A stretch of 64,000 nt of DNA. Source: Azorhizobium oxalatiphilum. GTDB taxonomy: Bacteria; Pseudomonadota; Alphaproteobacteria; Rhizobiales; Xanthobacteraceae. The DNA is taken from NCBI RefSeq assembly GCF_014635325.1, contig NZ_BMCT01000001.1, positions 1,207,743 through 1,271,742 of the forward strand. The letters are read 5' to 3'. The first letter of the stretch is position 1; every line of letters begins with the position of its first letter. The notes beneath the pieces were generated by a model. That model was not told the origin of the DNA and did no database searches. It saw only the letters and a list, made by a program, of their open reading frames with translations. The position numbers and the translations under genes were made by a program. Below are positions 17,460-26,709 of the stretch, in pieces.

Positions 17460-17591
17460 TCGAGGAATACCAAGTATATATTCGGTCAAGCTCACGTCTT
17501 GATGCTTGCCTGAGTTCGGCAAAATTCTGTCGGCAATAAGACGCGAGACTGTTTCAGTTTATTGCAGGGCAATGCGCCCGAAAATAACGAT

Positions 17592-17617
17592 GGAACGAAG
17601 TCGCTCACGGTCGCGTT
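17592..17617 (+). promoter_or_regulatory. Candidate EcfG (general stress sigma factor) promoter
   Basis: GGAAC (17592-17596), 17 bp, CGTT (17614-17617). This matches the GGAAC-N16/17-CGTT consensus for the alphaproteobacterial general stress sigma factor EcfG. It lies 35 bp before the ATG of the DUF1236 gene, a good distance. Confidence 0.65.
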
Positions 17618-17652
17618 GGGAGCGTGGTTCAGGTCAACAGAGGAGACGAACC

Positions 17653-18042
17653 ATGCGAAATCGTCTTATTGCTTCCGCTATCGTTCTGACGACGCTGGCC
17701 CCGGTGGCCGCCTTCGCCCAGGCTTCGACTGCCACCGGTGCCGTGGGTGGCGCTGCCGTGGGTGCAGTCGTGGGTGGTCCCGTGGGGGCTGTCGTTGGCG
17801 GCGTCGCCGGCGCGACGGTTGGTGCTGCGGCCGAGCCGCCTGCGGAAGTGCGGTCCTATGTGATCCAGGAGCGCCGCCCCTCGGTGCGGGTGGAGCGTGA
17901 AGTGGTCGTGGGCGAGGCCGTACCGGCCGGTGTCCAGCTCTACACCATCCCCAACAACAGCGCTTACGAATACACCGTGGTGAACGATCGTCGCGTGATC
18001 GTGGAGCCGCGCACCCGCAAGGTGATCCAGGTCATCGAGTGA
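17653..18042 (+). CDS. DUF1236 protein with glycine-zipper segment, exported
   Basis: A 129-residue protein with a signal peptide (MRNRLIASAIVLTTLAPVAAFA). A glycine-zipper-like stretch of GAVGGAAVGAVVGGPVGAVV type (about residues 29-60) may insert in or lie on a membrane. A C-terminal DUF1236 module has VPAGVQLYTIPNN and YTVVNDRRVIVEPRTRKVIQ. The family is common in Hyphomicrobiales and its function is unknown. The ATG follows AGAGGAGACGAACC. The EcfG-like promoter upstream suggests a stress-induced envelope protein. Confidence 0.88.
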   Translation: MRNRLIASAIVLTTLAPVAAFAQASTATGAVGGAAVGAVVGGPVGAVVGGVAGATVGAAAEPPAEVRSYVIQERRPSVRVEREVVVGEAVPAGVQLYTIPNNSAYEYTVVNDRRVIVEPRTRKVIQVIE

Positions 18043-18103
18043 CGCATCGGGCCGGCGACAGCGCGTAATAGCTGGCGCCAGCTGAGAGTCTGCGTATCCG
18101 GAG

Positions 18104-18126
18104 CGGCCGGCGCTGAGCGCCGGCCG
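18104..18126. terminator. Hairpin between convergent DUF1236 and GST genes
   Basis: CGGCCGGCGC-TGA-GCGCCGGCCG, a perfect 10-bp stem followed by TTGTCGG. A second palindrome, GCTGGCGCCAGC, is at 18071-18082. Confidence 0.65.
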
Positions 18127-18141
18127 TTGTCGGTTCTGAAA

Positions 18142-18732
18142 TCAGACCGGCGGCTTGGTGGCGGCAAAAGCCGGAACGGCCGTGGCGAAATTATCGAGCC
18201 AGGCCACCAGCTTGGGATGATAGTCCCGCCAGATGCCGCCGAAGCGCAGGTCGAGATAGCCGAGCGCACAGGCCAGAGCGACGTGGCCGTTGGTGATCGG
18301 CCCTTCCGGCGGCTGCGCCTCCAGCACGGCGAGGGCGCGGGACACCTTGGCGGCCTGCATGTCCAGCCACTTCTGCACCTTCATCTCTTCCGGCCGGTAC
18401 CGGCCTTCATAGACCTGCAGCAAAGCGGCGTCGGCGAGGCCGTCGGCGAGGGCTTCCAGCTTCAGGGCCGCGAAGCGGGCCTTGGGCTCGGTGGGGATGA
18501 GCTTGTTGCCGGATAGATGATCGAGATAGGCGAGGATGACGGGAGAATCGAACAGCACGTCGCCATCATCGAGGATCAGGGCCGGGATCTTGGCGAGCGG
18601 GTTCTGCGTGCTGATGGAATCGTTGGGATCCATCGTGTTGCAGTCTTCAAGCTCAAGCTCGATGCCGAGAATGGCCGCGGCGATGCGGCACTTGCGGACG
18701 AAGGGCGAAGCGGGGGCGAAGCGCAGGCGCAT
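18142..18732 (-). CDS. Glutathione S-transferase family protein
   Basis: A 196-residue GST. The N-terminal thioredoxin-like domain starts MRLRFAPASPFVRKCRIAA, with the likely activating Ser in the ASPF loop. NPLAKIPALILDDG and LFDSPVILAYLDHL give the glutathione-binding cis-Pro and Asp-Ser. The helical domain ends with ALACALGYLDLRF. The substrate is unknown. It is downstream of rlmJ on the same strand. Confidence 0.92.
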   Translation of the reverse strand: MRLRFAPASPFVRKCRIAAAILGIELELEDCNTMDPNDSISTQNPLAKIPALILDDGDVLFDSPVILAYLDHLSGNKLIPTEPKARFAALKLEALADGLADAALLQVYEGRYRPEEMKVQKWLDMQAAKVSRALAVLEAQPPEGPITNGHVALACALGYLDLRFGGIWRDYHPKLVAWLDNFATAVPAFAATKPPV

Positions 18733-18869
18733 GGGCGGCTCACTGGAAAAGGAAGGGGCGGCTCGAAACGGTCGCCTTCAGGGGCTGGCGGCGACCTGTG
18801 TCGCCGCCCCCATCTAGAGCATGCCGGGGGACCGGTGGTCCATCTCCGCGCCGGATAGATTCGGCGCTA

Positions 18870-19721
18870 TCAGCCGCCCTGCGTCAGCCAGGACACGCGC
18901 ACGCGCCCCTTTCCGTCGCGGGCCATCAGGGGATTGATGGCGGTGAGGATGGTGCGCATCTCGTCGGCCAGCGTGAAGGGCGGGTTGACGATGATGAGGC
19001 CCGATCCCGACAGCTGGGTGAGCGAGCGCACCTCGGCGAAGTCGATCTCCACCTTCAGTGTCTTGGGGAGGCCGAGCCGGGCCACGTCGCGACGGAAGGC
19101 GTCCACCGCCTGAAGATCCTTGATGGGGTACCACAGCATCACCGTGCCGGTGGCGAACCGTTCATAGGCCGACTTCAGGGCTTCCACGAGACGGTGGAAT
19201 TCGCCAGGCTCCTCGAAGGGCGGGTCGATGAGCAGCACGCCGCGCCGCTCGCGCGGGGGCAGATGCGCACCTACCGCCTGCCAGCCGTTCTGGTTCATGA
19301 TCTTGGCGCGATGATCGTCGCCAACATTCTTCTCCAGCTTCTGCCGCTCTTCGCCATGCAGTTCGCAGAACAGGAAGCGGTCCTGTGGCCGGCCGAGCGC
19401 GAGCGCGAGGGCCGGGGAGCCGGGATAGCGGCGCGGACTGGAGCTTTGCCGGAGCGTGCGCACCGTGTCGAGATAGGGGGCGAGCAGCGCCGCCACCGGC
19501 TCCGGCAGGTCCGCCGCCAGCACGCGCTCGATACCCTCGTCCGCCTCGCCGGTCTTCAGCGCCGAGGTGCCGCCCAGATCGTAGATGCCGGCACCCGCAT
19601 GGGTGTCCACCACGCGATAGGCATTGTCTTTCTTGGCGAAGTAGGTGAGCACGCGGGCAAGGGCGGCGTGCTTCATGACGTCCGCCGGATTGCCGGCGTG
19701 GAAGGCGTGGCGATAGTTCAT
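18870..19721 (-). CDS. rlmJ: 23S rRNA (adenine2030-N6)-methyltransferase
   Basis: A 283-residue RlmJ. The signature start MNYRHAFHAGNPADVMKHA, the SAM-site region VVDTHAGAGIYDL and the catalytic LLIDPPFEEPGEF (DPPF) are present. It methylates N6 of A2030 in 23S rRNA, in the cytoplasm. The length is normal. The gene stands alone, with the RNase T2 gene upstream on the same strand. Confidence 0.96.
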   Translation of the reverse strand: MNYRHAFHAGNPADVMKHAALARVLTYFAKKDNAYRVVDTHAGAGIYDLGGTSALKTGEADEGIERVLAADLPEPVAALLAPYLDTVRTLRQSSSPRRYPGSPALALALGRPQDRFLFCELHGEERQKLEKNVGDDHRAKIMNQNGWQAVGAHLPPRERRGVLLIDPPFEEPGEFHRLVEALKSAYERFATGTVMLWYPIKDLQAVDAFRRDVARLGLPKTLKVEIDFAEVRSLTQLSGSGLIIVNPPFTLADEMRTILTAINPLMARDGKGRVRVSWLTQGG

Positions 19722-19766
19722 GCCGTCTCTTGAACGGGCTGCACCGTCAGCGCAAGGGGGGAGCGC

Positions 19767-20408
19767 TCAGCGCAAGGGGGGAACGGCCAGCCGGCGCCCG
19801 GCGGGGCAGCTTTGCGCATTCACCTGCGGACAGGCGCGGAACGCCAGATCCTTGGTGAGGCATACCCGCACCTCGCGCAGGCGGGTCTTGTCGCACTGGA
19901 CGGAGATCATGTCCGGCCCGAGTCCGGGATTCGCGGCGATGAAGGCTGTCTCCACCTCGGCCGGGGACACCGTGCGATAATCCGGCGGGTCCACGTAGGA
20001 AGGCGGGATCGCCACCTTCTCGCGGGCCGCGCGCACAAGGTCGAAATAGGCGGTCGAGGGCAGGCCCGAGCAGGTGCCGTGCTTGCGCCATTCGTGGATC
20101 ACGAGGCCGGGACTGGGCATCAGGTCCAGCATGGCGTCGATCTGGCGCTGGGGCAGGCGGGGGGCCGCGCGGTTGCAGTCCTCGGGGAAGCCGCGCTCAT
20201 ATTGCGGCCACAGGCCGTGCACCACGAAGGCGAAGGGACGCGGCCCGCCGCATTGCAGGCCATCCGGCTTGTCGCGGGTGGCGCAGTATGTAGGCGACCA
20301 CGACAAGGCGAGGACGTAGAAGTCGAATGCGCCCGGCTGGTCGTCCCGGGCGCTGGCCCCGCCCGCTGCCGCAAGCAGAAGCAGCAGCGCGGCGAGGAGA
20401 CGGGCCAT
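19767..20408 (-). CDS. Secreted ribonuclease T2 family protein
   Basis: A 213-residue protein with a signal peptide ([20 protein letters not shown]). Both T2 catalytic boxes are intact: CAS I FVVHGLWPQY with His64, and CAS II HEWRKHGTC with His105, Glu106 and His110. T2 enzymes cut single-stranded RNA to 2',3'-cyclic phosphates outside the cytoplasm. The cysteines fit disulfides. Its ATG overlaps the stop of the upstream small secreted protein (ATGA), so the two are made together. Confidence 0.94.
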   Translation of the reverse strand: MARLLAALLLLLAAAGGASARDDQPGAFDFYVLALSWSPTYCATRDKPDGLQCGGPRPFAFVVHGLWPQYERGFPEDCNRAAPRLPQRQIDAMLDLMPSPGLVIHEWRKHGTCSGLPSTAYFDLVRAAREKVAIPPSYVDPPDYRTVSPAEVETAFIAANPGLGPDMISVQCDKTRLREVRVCLTKDLAFRACPQVNAQSCPAGRRLAVPPLR

Positions 20409-20881
20409 CAGGGACGGGCCATCTTGCAGTTCGGCGCGTAGGCGAACTCGCGGTCATAGCCCTCGATGCACCATTCCACGCCCCAGCTCGTGCTCATGAA
20501 GCCGGCTTCCTCGATGATCGAGTAGTAGATGGTGCGGGGCTTGGTCTCGTTGGTCAGGGTGATAGCGGCCGTGCAGTAGCGGCGCGGCACGAAACCCTCT
20601 CCCCACGGCTGGTTGGCGATCTCGCGGACGTTGTAATAATTCGCGATGTTCACGCCATTCTGCCAGTAGAGACGTTCGGTCTCGGCGAAATGGTTGGAGA
20701 TGGTGCCCAGCGCCAGCGGTTCGGTGCAGGCCGGCACATTGCCGCTGAACTTGTCGTTCGGCAGCCAGAAATTCTTTTCGAGGAAATTGGCCGCATGGGC
20801 CGGTGCCGCGATGCTGGTGGCCAGCAGCAGAGCCGCCATGCCGACCTTCGCGAATGCCTTCGCCGTCCCAACCATCGTCAT
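20408..20881 (-). CDS. Conserved secreted protein translated with RNase T2
   Basis: A 157-residue protein with a signal peptide cut after APAHA (about residue 30). The mature part includes FLEKNFWLPNDKFSGNVPAC, then YYNVREIANQPWGEG, RYCTAAITLTNETKPRTIYY and a C-terminal WCIEGYDREFAYAPNC, with four cysteines that could pair in the periplasm. I do not recognise a named family; similar proteins are annotated as hypothetical in this order. Its overlap with the RNase gene hints at a linked role. Confidence 0.75.
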   Translation of the reverse strand: MTMVGTAKAFAKVGMAALLLATSIAAPAHAANFLEKNFWLPNDKFSGNVPACTEPLALGTISNHFAETERLYWQNGVNIANYYNVREIANQPWGEGFVPRRYCTAAITLTNETKPRTIYYSIIEEAGFMSTSWGVEWCIEGYDREFAYAPNCKMARP

Positions 20882-20990
20882 CTCCCAAACTCAAGCTTTC
20901 GGGCGGACGATGGCGTCCGGACCCGCGCGGGTCAAGCGCAGGCGTGCAACACCCGGCCGAATTCCGTTTGGAAGACGGCCGGCCGTTACG

Positions 20991-21965
20991 TCACATGAAC
21001 AGCTTCTGACCCTTGAAGGCCGGATCGTCATAGAGCGAAGACACGAACTCGCCATAGCCGTTGTAGAGCAGCGTCGGGCGGCGCTCCCCGGTGGCGATGT
21101 CCTTTTCCGTGGCCTGGCTCCAGCGCGGGTGGGGAACCTGCGGGTTCACATTGGCCCAGAAGCCATATTCCGAGCTCTGGATGCCCTCCCAGAAGGTCTT
21201 GGGCTGCTCCGCCACGAAGGAGAATTTCACGATCGCCTTGATGGACTTGAAACCGTACTTCCAGGGCGTGGCAAGGCGCAGCGGCGCGCCGAACTGGTTG
21301 GGCGCGGGCTTGCCGTAGATGCCGGTGACGAGGAAGGCCAACTCGTTGGTGGCCTCCGCCATGGAGAGCCCCTCCACATAAGGCCACGGATAGAAGCGGC
21401 CGGACTGGCCCGGCGCCACCGCGCGATCGAGGAAGGTCTCCATGCGCACATACTTCGCGCCCGAGAGCGGCCGGGCGTACTCAACCAGCGCCTTCATGGG
21501 AAAACCGGTCCACGGCACCGCCATGGACCACGCTTCCACGCAGCGGTGGCGATAAACGCGCTCCTCCAGCGGCATGGCTTTCAGCAGATCGTCGATGCCC
21601 ACCTGCCGGGGCTGCTCCACGAGGCCGTCGAAAGTGACGGTCCATGGACGCACCTTCAGCTTCGCGGCGGCTTTGCCGACGTCGTAATTGGTGCCGAACT
21701 CATAGTAATTGTTGACCGTGCTGGCGTCCTTCTCGGGCGTCAGCGGCCGATCCAGCGTGTAGCGGGGATTGCGCTTCGCGGGATAGAGACCGGCCGAAGG
21801 ATCGGGCACGTCTGCGGCGCGTTGGGCTAGCGCGCCGGCGGGCAGAAGCCCGGCGCCGATCAGGCCGGCACCCGCGCCCAACAGGGAGCGGCGCGACAGA
21901 TAGGCCGCTTCCGGTGTCGCATCCCGCTCGGGAATTTCCCAGCCACGCTTCGATTTGATGAGCAT
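20991..21965 (-). CDS. msrP: Protein-methionine-sulfoxide reductase catalytic subunit MsrP
   Basis: A 324-residue periplasmic molybdoenzyme of the sulfite-oxidase fold that repairs oxidised methionines. A twin-arginine signal SRRSLLGAGAGLIGAGLLPAGALA lies at about residues 24-47 (here described in parts: SRRSLLG, then a hydrophobic core). The molybdenum-ligand cysteine is in HRCVEAWSM. RLATPWKYGFKSIK and GFWANVNPQVPHPRW are family blocks. ATG 21965 fits GGAGAATGCGC; an ATG 6 bp upstream is too near the GGAG. The usual partner msrQ (haem membrane subunit) is not adjacent. A molybdate transporter lies about 20 kb away. Confidence 0.95.
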   Translation of the reverse strand: MLIKSKRGWEIPERDATPEAAYLSRRSLLGAGAGLIGAGLLPAGALAQRAADVPDPSAGLYPAKRNPRYTLDRPLTPEKDASTVNNYYEFGTNYDVGKAAAKLKVRPWTVTFDGLVEQPRQVGIDDLLKAMPLEERVYRHRCVEAWSMAVPWTGFPMKALVEYARPLSGAKYVRMETFLDRAVAPGQSGRFYPWPYVEGLSMAEATNELAFLVTGIYGKPAPNQFGAPLRLATPWKYGFKSIKAIVKFSFVAEQPKTFWEGIQSSEYGFWANVNPQVPHPRWSQATEKDIATGERRPTLLYNGYGEFVSSLYDDPAFKGQKLFM

Positions 21966-22047
21966 GCGCATTCTCCGTTGCACGGAGCATCTGCGCCTGT
22001 GGCGCCGTACGCAATTCAAACGGTTGTGTCTGTGGAATAACGTAACG

Positions 22048-22791
22048 TCAGCGTTTTGGTGAAGGTGCGGACTTCGGCGCGGGCACGGACTTCAGCGTCA
22101 GGCTGGCGGCGGCGAACGAGATGCTGAGGCCCGAATCGGACGACACGCTGAGCGGCTGGAGGGCGATGCCCGTGGTGGCGTCCTTCGCCACCAGCACATT
22201 GGCCGAGAAACCGGGACCGATGGCCGCGCCGCTGCTGAAGCCCACATACTCGCCCGCCAGCGCGCTGGGACCGAGGTTGGCGGAGGTCGCCAGCACCATC
22301 CAGATCATGCTCGCCTGGTCGGAGATGCCGAAATCCAGGCCCGCGCGGTTGAGCGTGCCGGCGTAATACTGATTCTGCCCCACGGCGGGGCGATATTCGC
22401 AGGTGACGTCGCGGGTGGAGCCTAGTCCATAAGCGGTGGCCATGGCGCCGCGGCATTCCAGCAGCCCGGCCTGCACGCGGGCGGAGGGCTCCTCAAGCGT
22501 GGAGGACGGGGCGGGGGCTATGGCGGGTGGGGTCGGCAGCGGTGCCGGGGCCTGCGCGGTCGGAGCCTGCGCGGTCGGAGCCTGGGTTGCGGCTGGAGCC
22601 TGCGGTGCGGCCGGTGACGTCGCAGATGGCGAGGTGCCGGGAGCCGTGCTGCCGGGCGCGGGATCGATGACCCACGACTTGCGTCCGCTCTGGTCCTGCG
22701 CGGCGACGGGGCCGGCGGTCAGCAGAAGGGTCGCGGCGATGCAGAGGGGGAGGAAGTGCGGCTTGCGCCGCACTTCCGAAAGGCCGTCCAT
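22048..22791 (-). CDS. DUF992 family secreted protein, long form
   Basis: A 247-residue protein with a signal peptide (LCIAATLLLTAGPVAA). A Pro/Ala/Thr linker of about 65 residues with TQAPTAQAPTAQAPAP repeats follows, then a DUF992 domain: VQAGLLECRGAMATAYGLGS, TCEYRP, YAGTLNRAGLDFGIS, IWMVLA, LAGEYVGFSSGAAIGPGFSANVLV and IALQPLSVSSDSGLSIS in that order. The family function is unknown. ATG 22791 gives the best signal peptide; a GTG at 22809 overlaps the stop of the next DUF992 gene and is an alternative. It is the third gene of a tandem trio. Confidence 0.85.
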   Translation of the reverse strand: MDGLSEVRRKPHFLPLCIAATLLLTAGPVAAQDQSGRKSWVIDPAPGSTAPGTSPSATSPAAPQAPAATQAPTAQAPTAQAPAPLPTPPAIAPAPSSTLEEPSARVQAGLLECRGAMATAYGLGSTRDVTCEYRPAVGQNQYYAGTLNRAGLDFGISDQASMIWMVLATSANLGPSALAGEYVGFSSGAAIGPGFSANVLVAKDATTGIALQPLSVSSDSGLSISFAAASLTLKSVPAPKSAPSPKR

Positions 22792-22805
22792 CGGACCGGC
22801 CCGTC

Positions 22806-23330
22806 TCACTTGACGTACTTGACGCGCTTCGCCGGGGCGGCGACCGGGGTCAGGGTCAGGTCGGCCACGCCGGCGGCAATCGTCAGGCCGGTGAGGCCTT
22901 CGACGGAGAGCGGCTGCAGGGCAACCTGCTGCTGGGAACCGCCGAGCAGCACGTTGGCGCCGCCGCCGAAGCCCACGGCCACATTGGCGGTCGCGCCGAT
23001 GTACTTGCCGCTCAGGTCAACGGCCGCCGGGGCGGTCGAAGGCGCAAACACGCCCCACTGCAGCGTGCCGGCGCCGGTGGCGCCGATGTCGATGCCGAGG
23101 CGGCTCACGGTGCCGGTGTACTTGGCGGCAACCACCGGGGCGGCCGGGGTGCCCTGATAGAAGTCACAGGTCAGCTGACGGGTGGAGGTGAACACGAGGC
23201 CAACGCCCGGCGCCACCTGGCAGGACAGCACGCCCACCTGGACCTTCGGGGCGGTCTGGGCCGAGGCCGGGGCAGCAGCGAAGGCGGCGCCGAGGAGAGC
23301 GGCGGCCGAGAGAGCGGAAACAAAACGCAT
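22806..23330 (-). CDS. DUF992 family secreted protein
   Basis: A 174-residue protein: signal peptide ending PASA, then the DUF992 order VQVGVLSCQVAPGVGLVF, LTCDFYQG, YTGTVSRLGIDIGATG, LQWGVFAP, LSGKYIGATANVAVGFGGGA and VALQPLSVEGLTGL. The two cysteines line up with those of its two neighbours and probably form one disulfide. It is the middle gene of the trio, with no known function, and probably an outer-envelope or periplasmic beta-rich protein (inference from the glycine-rich strands). Confidence 0.88.
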   Translation of the reverse strand: MRFVSALSAAALLGAAFAAAPASAQTAPKVQVGVLSCQVAPGVGLVFTSTRQLTCDFYQGTPAAPVVAAKYTGTVSRLGIDIGATGAGTLQWGVFAPSTAPAAVDLSGKYIGATANVAVGFGGGANVLLGGSQQQVALQPLSVEGLTGLTIAAGVADLTLTPVAAPAKRVKYVK

Positions 23331-23415
23331 GGGATTCCCCCGATGGAGACAGGCCGGCCATGGGGTCCGGCCGCAGAGATGCTCCCGGCCGCGAGGGCCG
23401 GGAGCAGGAGATGGA

Positions 23416-23898
23416 TCAGCGTACAGTCAGCGTCAGATCGGAAACGGTCAAGCCCAGGTTTACGCCCGTACCACCTTCCACCGAGATCGGCTGGAGGGTG
23501 ATGGCGTTGCGCGAACCGCCGATCAGCGCGTTGGCACCGAGGCCGACGCCCACCGCCGCATTGGCGGAAGCGCCCACATAGGTGCCGGCCAGATCGCCGG
23601 GGGACACGCGACGGGTGGGAGCCAGAACGCCCCAAACGAGCGTCTGCTTGCCGCTCATGCCGATGTCGAGACCGAAGCGGCGGATCGTGCCGGCATACTT
23701 GCCAGCGCGGGTGGAGCGGGTGGCCGGGCGCAGGCTGCAATCCAGATTACGCACCGAGCCGACAACGAAGGCGACATTCGGTTGAACCGTGCAAACAAGG
23801 GTGCCGATCTGTACCGACTGAGCCGAAGCGGGCGCAGCGAACGCGAGCCCGGCGCAGGCGAGAGCGGCGGCAAAGCCAGCCTTCACGATTGTCTTCAT
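23416..23898 (-). CDS. DUF992 family secreted protein
   Basis: A 160-residue protein: signal peptide ending PASA, mature start QSVQIGTLVCTVQPNVAFVV, then LDCSLRP, YAGTIRRFGLDIGMSG, LVWGVLAP, LAGTYVGASANAAVGVGLGA and ITLQPISVEGGTGV. The ATG at 23898 follows GGAGGAAGGTCCT. It is the first gene of the tandem DUF992 trio. Identity among the three is moderate, so the duplications are old. Confidence 0.88.
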   Translation of the reverse strand: MKTIVKAGFAAALACAGLAFAAPASAQSVQIGTLVCTVQPNVAFVVGSVRNLDCSLRPATRSTRAGKYAGTIRRFGLDIGMSGKQTLVWGVLAPTRRVSPGDLAGTYVGASANAAVGVGLGANALIGGSRNAITLQPISVEGGTGVNLGLTVSDLTLTVR

Positions 23899-23928
23899 AG
23901 GACCTTCCTCCAAACGGGCGCCGAACGG

Positions 23929-23952
23929 TGCCCACCCGGTTGCGGGTGGGCA
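23929..23952 (-). terminator. Hairpin after aspartate aminotransferase
   Basis: TGCCCACCCG-GTTG-CGGGTGGGCA, a perfect 10-bp stem between the aminotransferase stop and the first DUF992 start. No clear T-run follows. It likely isolates the DUF992 trio from read-through. Confidence 0.6.
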
Positions 23953-24018
23953 AGGCTTAGCTCGGCCTCGACCGTTCGCCAACGCATTTGGAGGCTTCCG
24001 GTTCCTTTTTGTTAAGAC

Positions 24019-25335
<1,317 letters not shown>

Positions 25336-25453
25336 CTAATGGAGGCATCTGCCCGGAACAAGCAACGATCCTGAATGGATGCCCATAAGCTTTTGATGGG
25401 TCGTGACTTGCGTCCGCCGCCCGGTACGACCATCTAGCGGCGACACCGGGGAC

Positions 25454-26131
25454 ATGGCCGTGCTGACGCTTTATTCCACCCGCTCGTCGGGAAATGCCTA
25501 CAAGGTGCGGCTGCTGCTGGCCAAGCTGAACCGTCCGTTCCGTCTGGTGGAGGTGGACATCTTCGCCGGCGAGAATCGCACGCCCGAATTTCTCCTGCTC
25601 AATCCGGAGGGCCGCGTCCCCCTGCTGGAGCTGGAGGGCGGCCACATCATCGCCGAATCCAACGCCATCCTGTTCTTCCTCGCCGATGGCACCGATCTGC
25701 TGCCCGCCGACCCGGTGGCGCGGGCGGACACGCTGCGCTGGATGTTCTTCGAGCAGAACAACCACGAGCCCGGCATCGCCCAGGCTCGCTTCTGGCTGCG
25801 GCAGGTGCGAGGCGGGCGCGAACTGCGCACCCATGACGTGGACCGCTGGATGGAAGAGGGTTACGCCGCCCTGCGCATCATGGAGCGGCATCTGGGCGCA
25901 CGGGACTATTTCGTCGGCGATGCCCTGACCATTGCCGACATTGCGCTCTATGCGCACACCCATGTGGCCCATGAAGGCGAGTTCGATCTTACCGGCCTGC
26001 CCAATGTGCGCGGCTGGATGGCGCGGGTGGAGGCGCATCCGGGCCATGTGGAGCTGGATTGGGAAGAGGGGACCGCGCTGCCGTTCGACCCTGCAACCCA
26101 CGCCGTGGCGCCCAAACTCTCACTGGCGTGA
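25454..26131 (+). CDS. Glutathione S-transferase family protein
   Basis: A 225-residue GST with thioredoxin-like start LTLYSTRSSGNAYKVRLLLA, NPEGRVPLLELEGG (cis-Pro) and IIAESNAILFFLA (Glu-Ser for glutathione). The helical domain ends DYFVGDALTIADIALYAHTHVA. The ATG at 25454 is within a GGGGACATG context. The substrate is unknown. Confidence 0.92.
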   Translation: MAVLTLYSTRSSGNAYKVRLLLAKLNRPFRLVEVDIFAGENRTPEFLLLNPEGRVPLLELEGGHIIAESNAILFFLADGTDLLPADPVARADTLRWMFFEQNNHEPGIAQARFWLRQVRGGRELRTHDVDRWMEEGYAALRIMERHLGARDYFVGDALTIADIALYAHTHVAHEGEFDLTGLPNVRGWMARVEAHPGHVELDWEEGTALPFDPATHAVAPKLSLA

Positions 26132-26294
26132 TCTAAATCATTAATCCGCCACGGTTTGTCGCGGCTGTGGCGCGGCGTCGCCACAATCTCATCGCGGGGC
26201 GGGCGCAACTTTTGGTGAGTCGGTGAAACCGATTCGTACGCGAGGCAGTTGGGTCTTCAAATGGCCCGGGCGGCTTCGCCCCAATTGTCGCGAG

Positions 26295-26657
26295 ATGACG
26301 ATGTCGCAGTTTCGTGATTTCGAGCTTCAGGAATTCGGACCGTCCGCTACGGACCCGCAGATCCTTGCGCGGGCGGTGAAGAAGCACCAAATCGGTGACG
26401 TTGTGGCACAGATTGCCTTAACCATCGTCTTGATGTTGGCGATCTGCGCTGTCACCTTTGTGCTGAGCCTGGACCGTGCATCTGCGGCCAGTCTCCAACC
26501 CATGGAGGGTGTGGCTGTGTCGACGTCCCTGTCTTTGTCCTTCACTGCCATCGTGACGCTGTTCGGGCTCGCCGCTGCCATGCTTCTGGTGCCCCAGCGC
26601 AAGTTGAAAGCCATTCCGGTGCGCGTACGCGCCCGTCGGACCATCCGCCGCGACTGA
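26295..26657 (+). CDS. Small membrane protein, two predicted transmembrane segments
   Basis: A 120-residue protein: polar N-terminus FRDFELQEFGPSATDPQILA, one hydrophobic helix near IALTIVLMLAICAVTFVLSL, a short outer loop, a second helix near SLSFTAIVTLFGLAAAMLLV, and a very basic tail RVRARRTIRRD. No family recognised. The start is uncertain: ATG 26295 or 26301, or a GTG at 26223 with GGTGAG upstream. Confidence 0.6.
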   Translation: MTMSQFRDFELQEFGPSATDPQILARAVKKHQIGDVVAQIALTIVLMLAICAVTFVLSLDRASAASLQPMEGVAVSTSLSLSFTAIVTLFGLAAAMLLVPQRKLKAIPVRVRARRTIRRD

Positions 26658-26668
26658 TTGACGGTGGT

Positions 26669-26688
26669 GCCGGGCCTCGCGGCCCGGC
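26669..26688. terminator. Hairpin between convergent genes
   Basis: GCCGGGCC-TCGC-GGCCCGGC, a perfect 8-bp stem between the small membrane protein and the DUF486 gene. It probably serves both. Confidence 0.65.
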
Positions 26689-26709
26689 GTCCGAAGTGCG
26701 TCTGCGTGC

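Noticed and set aside
22548-22610. Short GC-rich direct repeats as a CRISPR or mobile element
   Set aside because: They are codon repeats encoding the TQAPTAQAP linker in a DUF992 protein, with no spacers or Cas genes.
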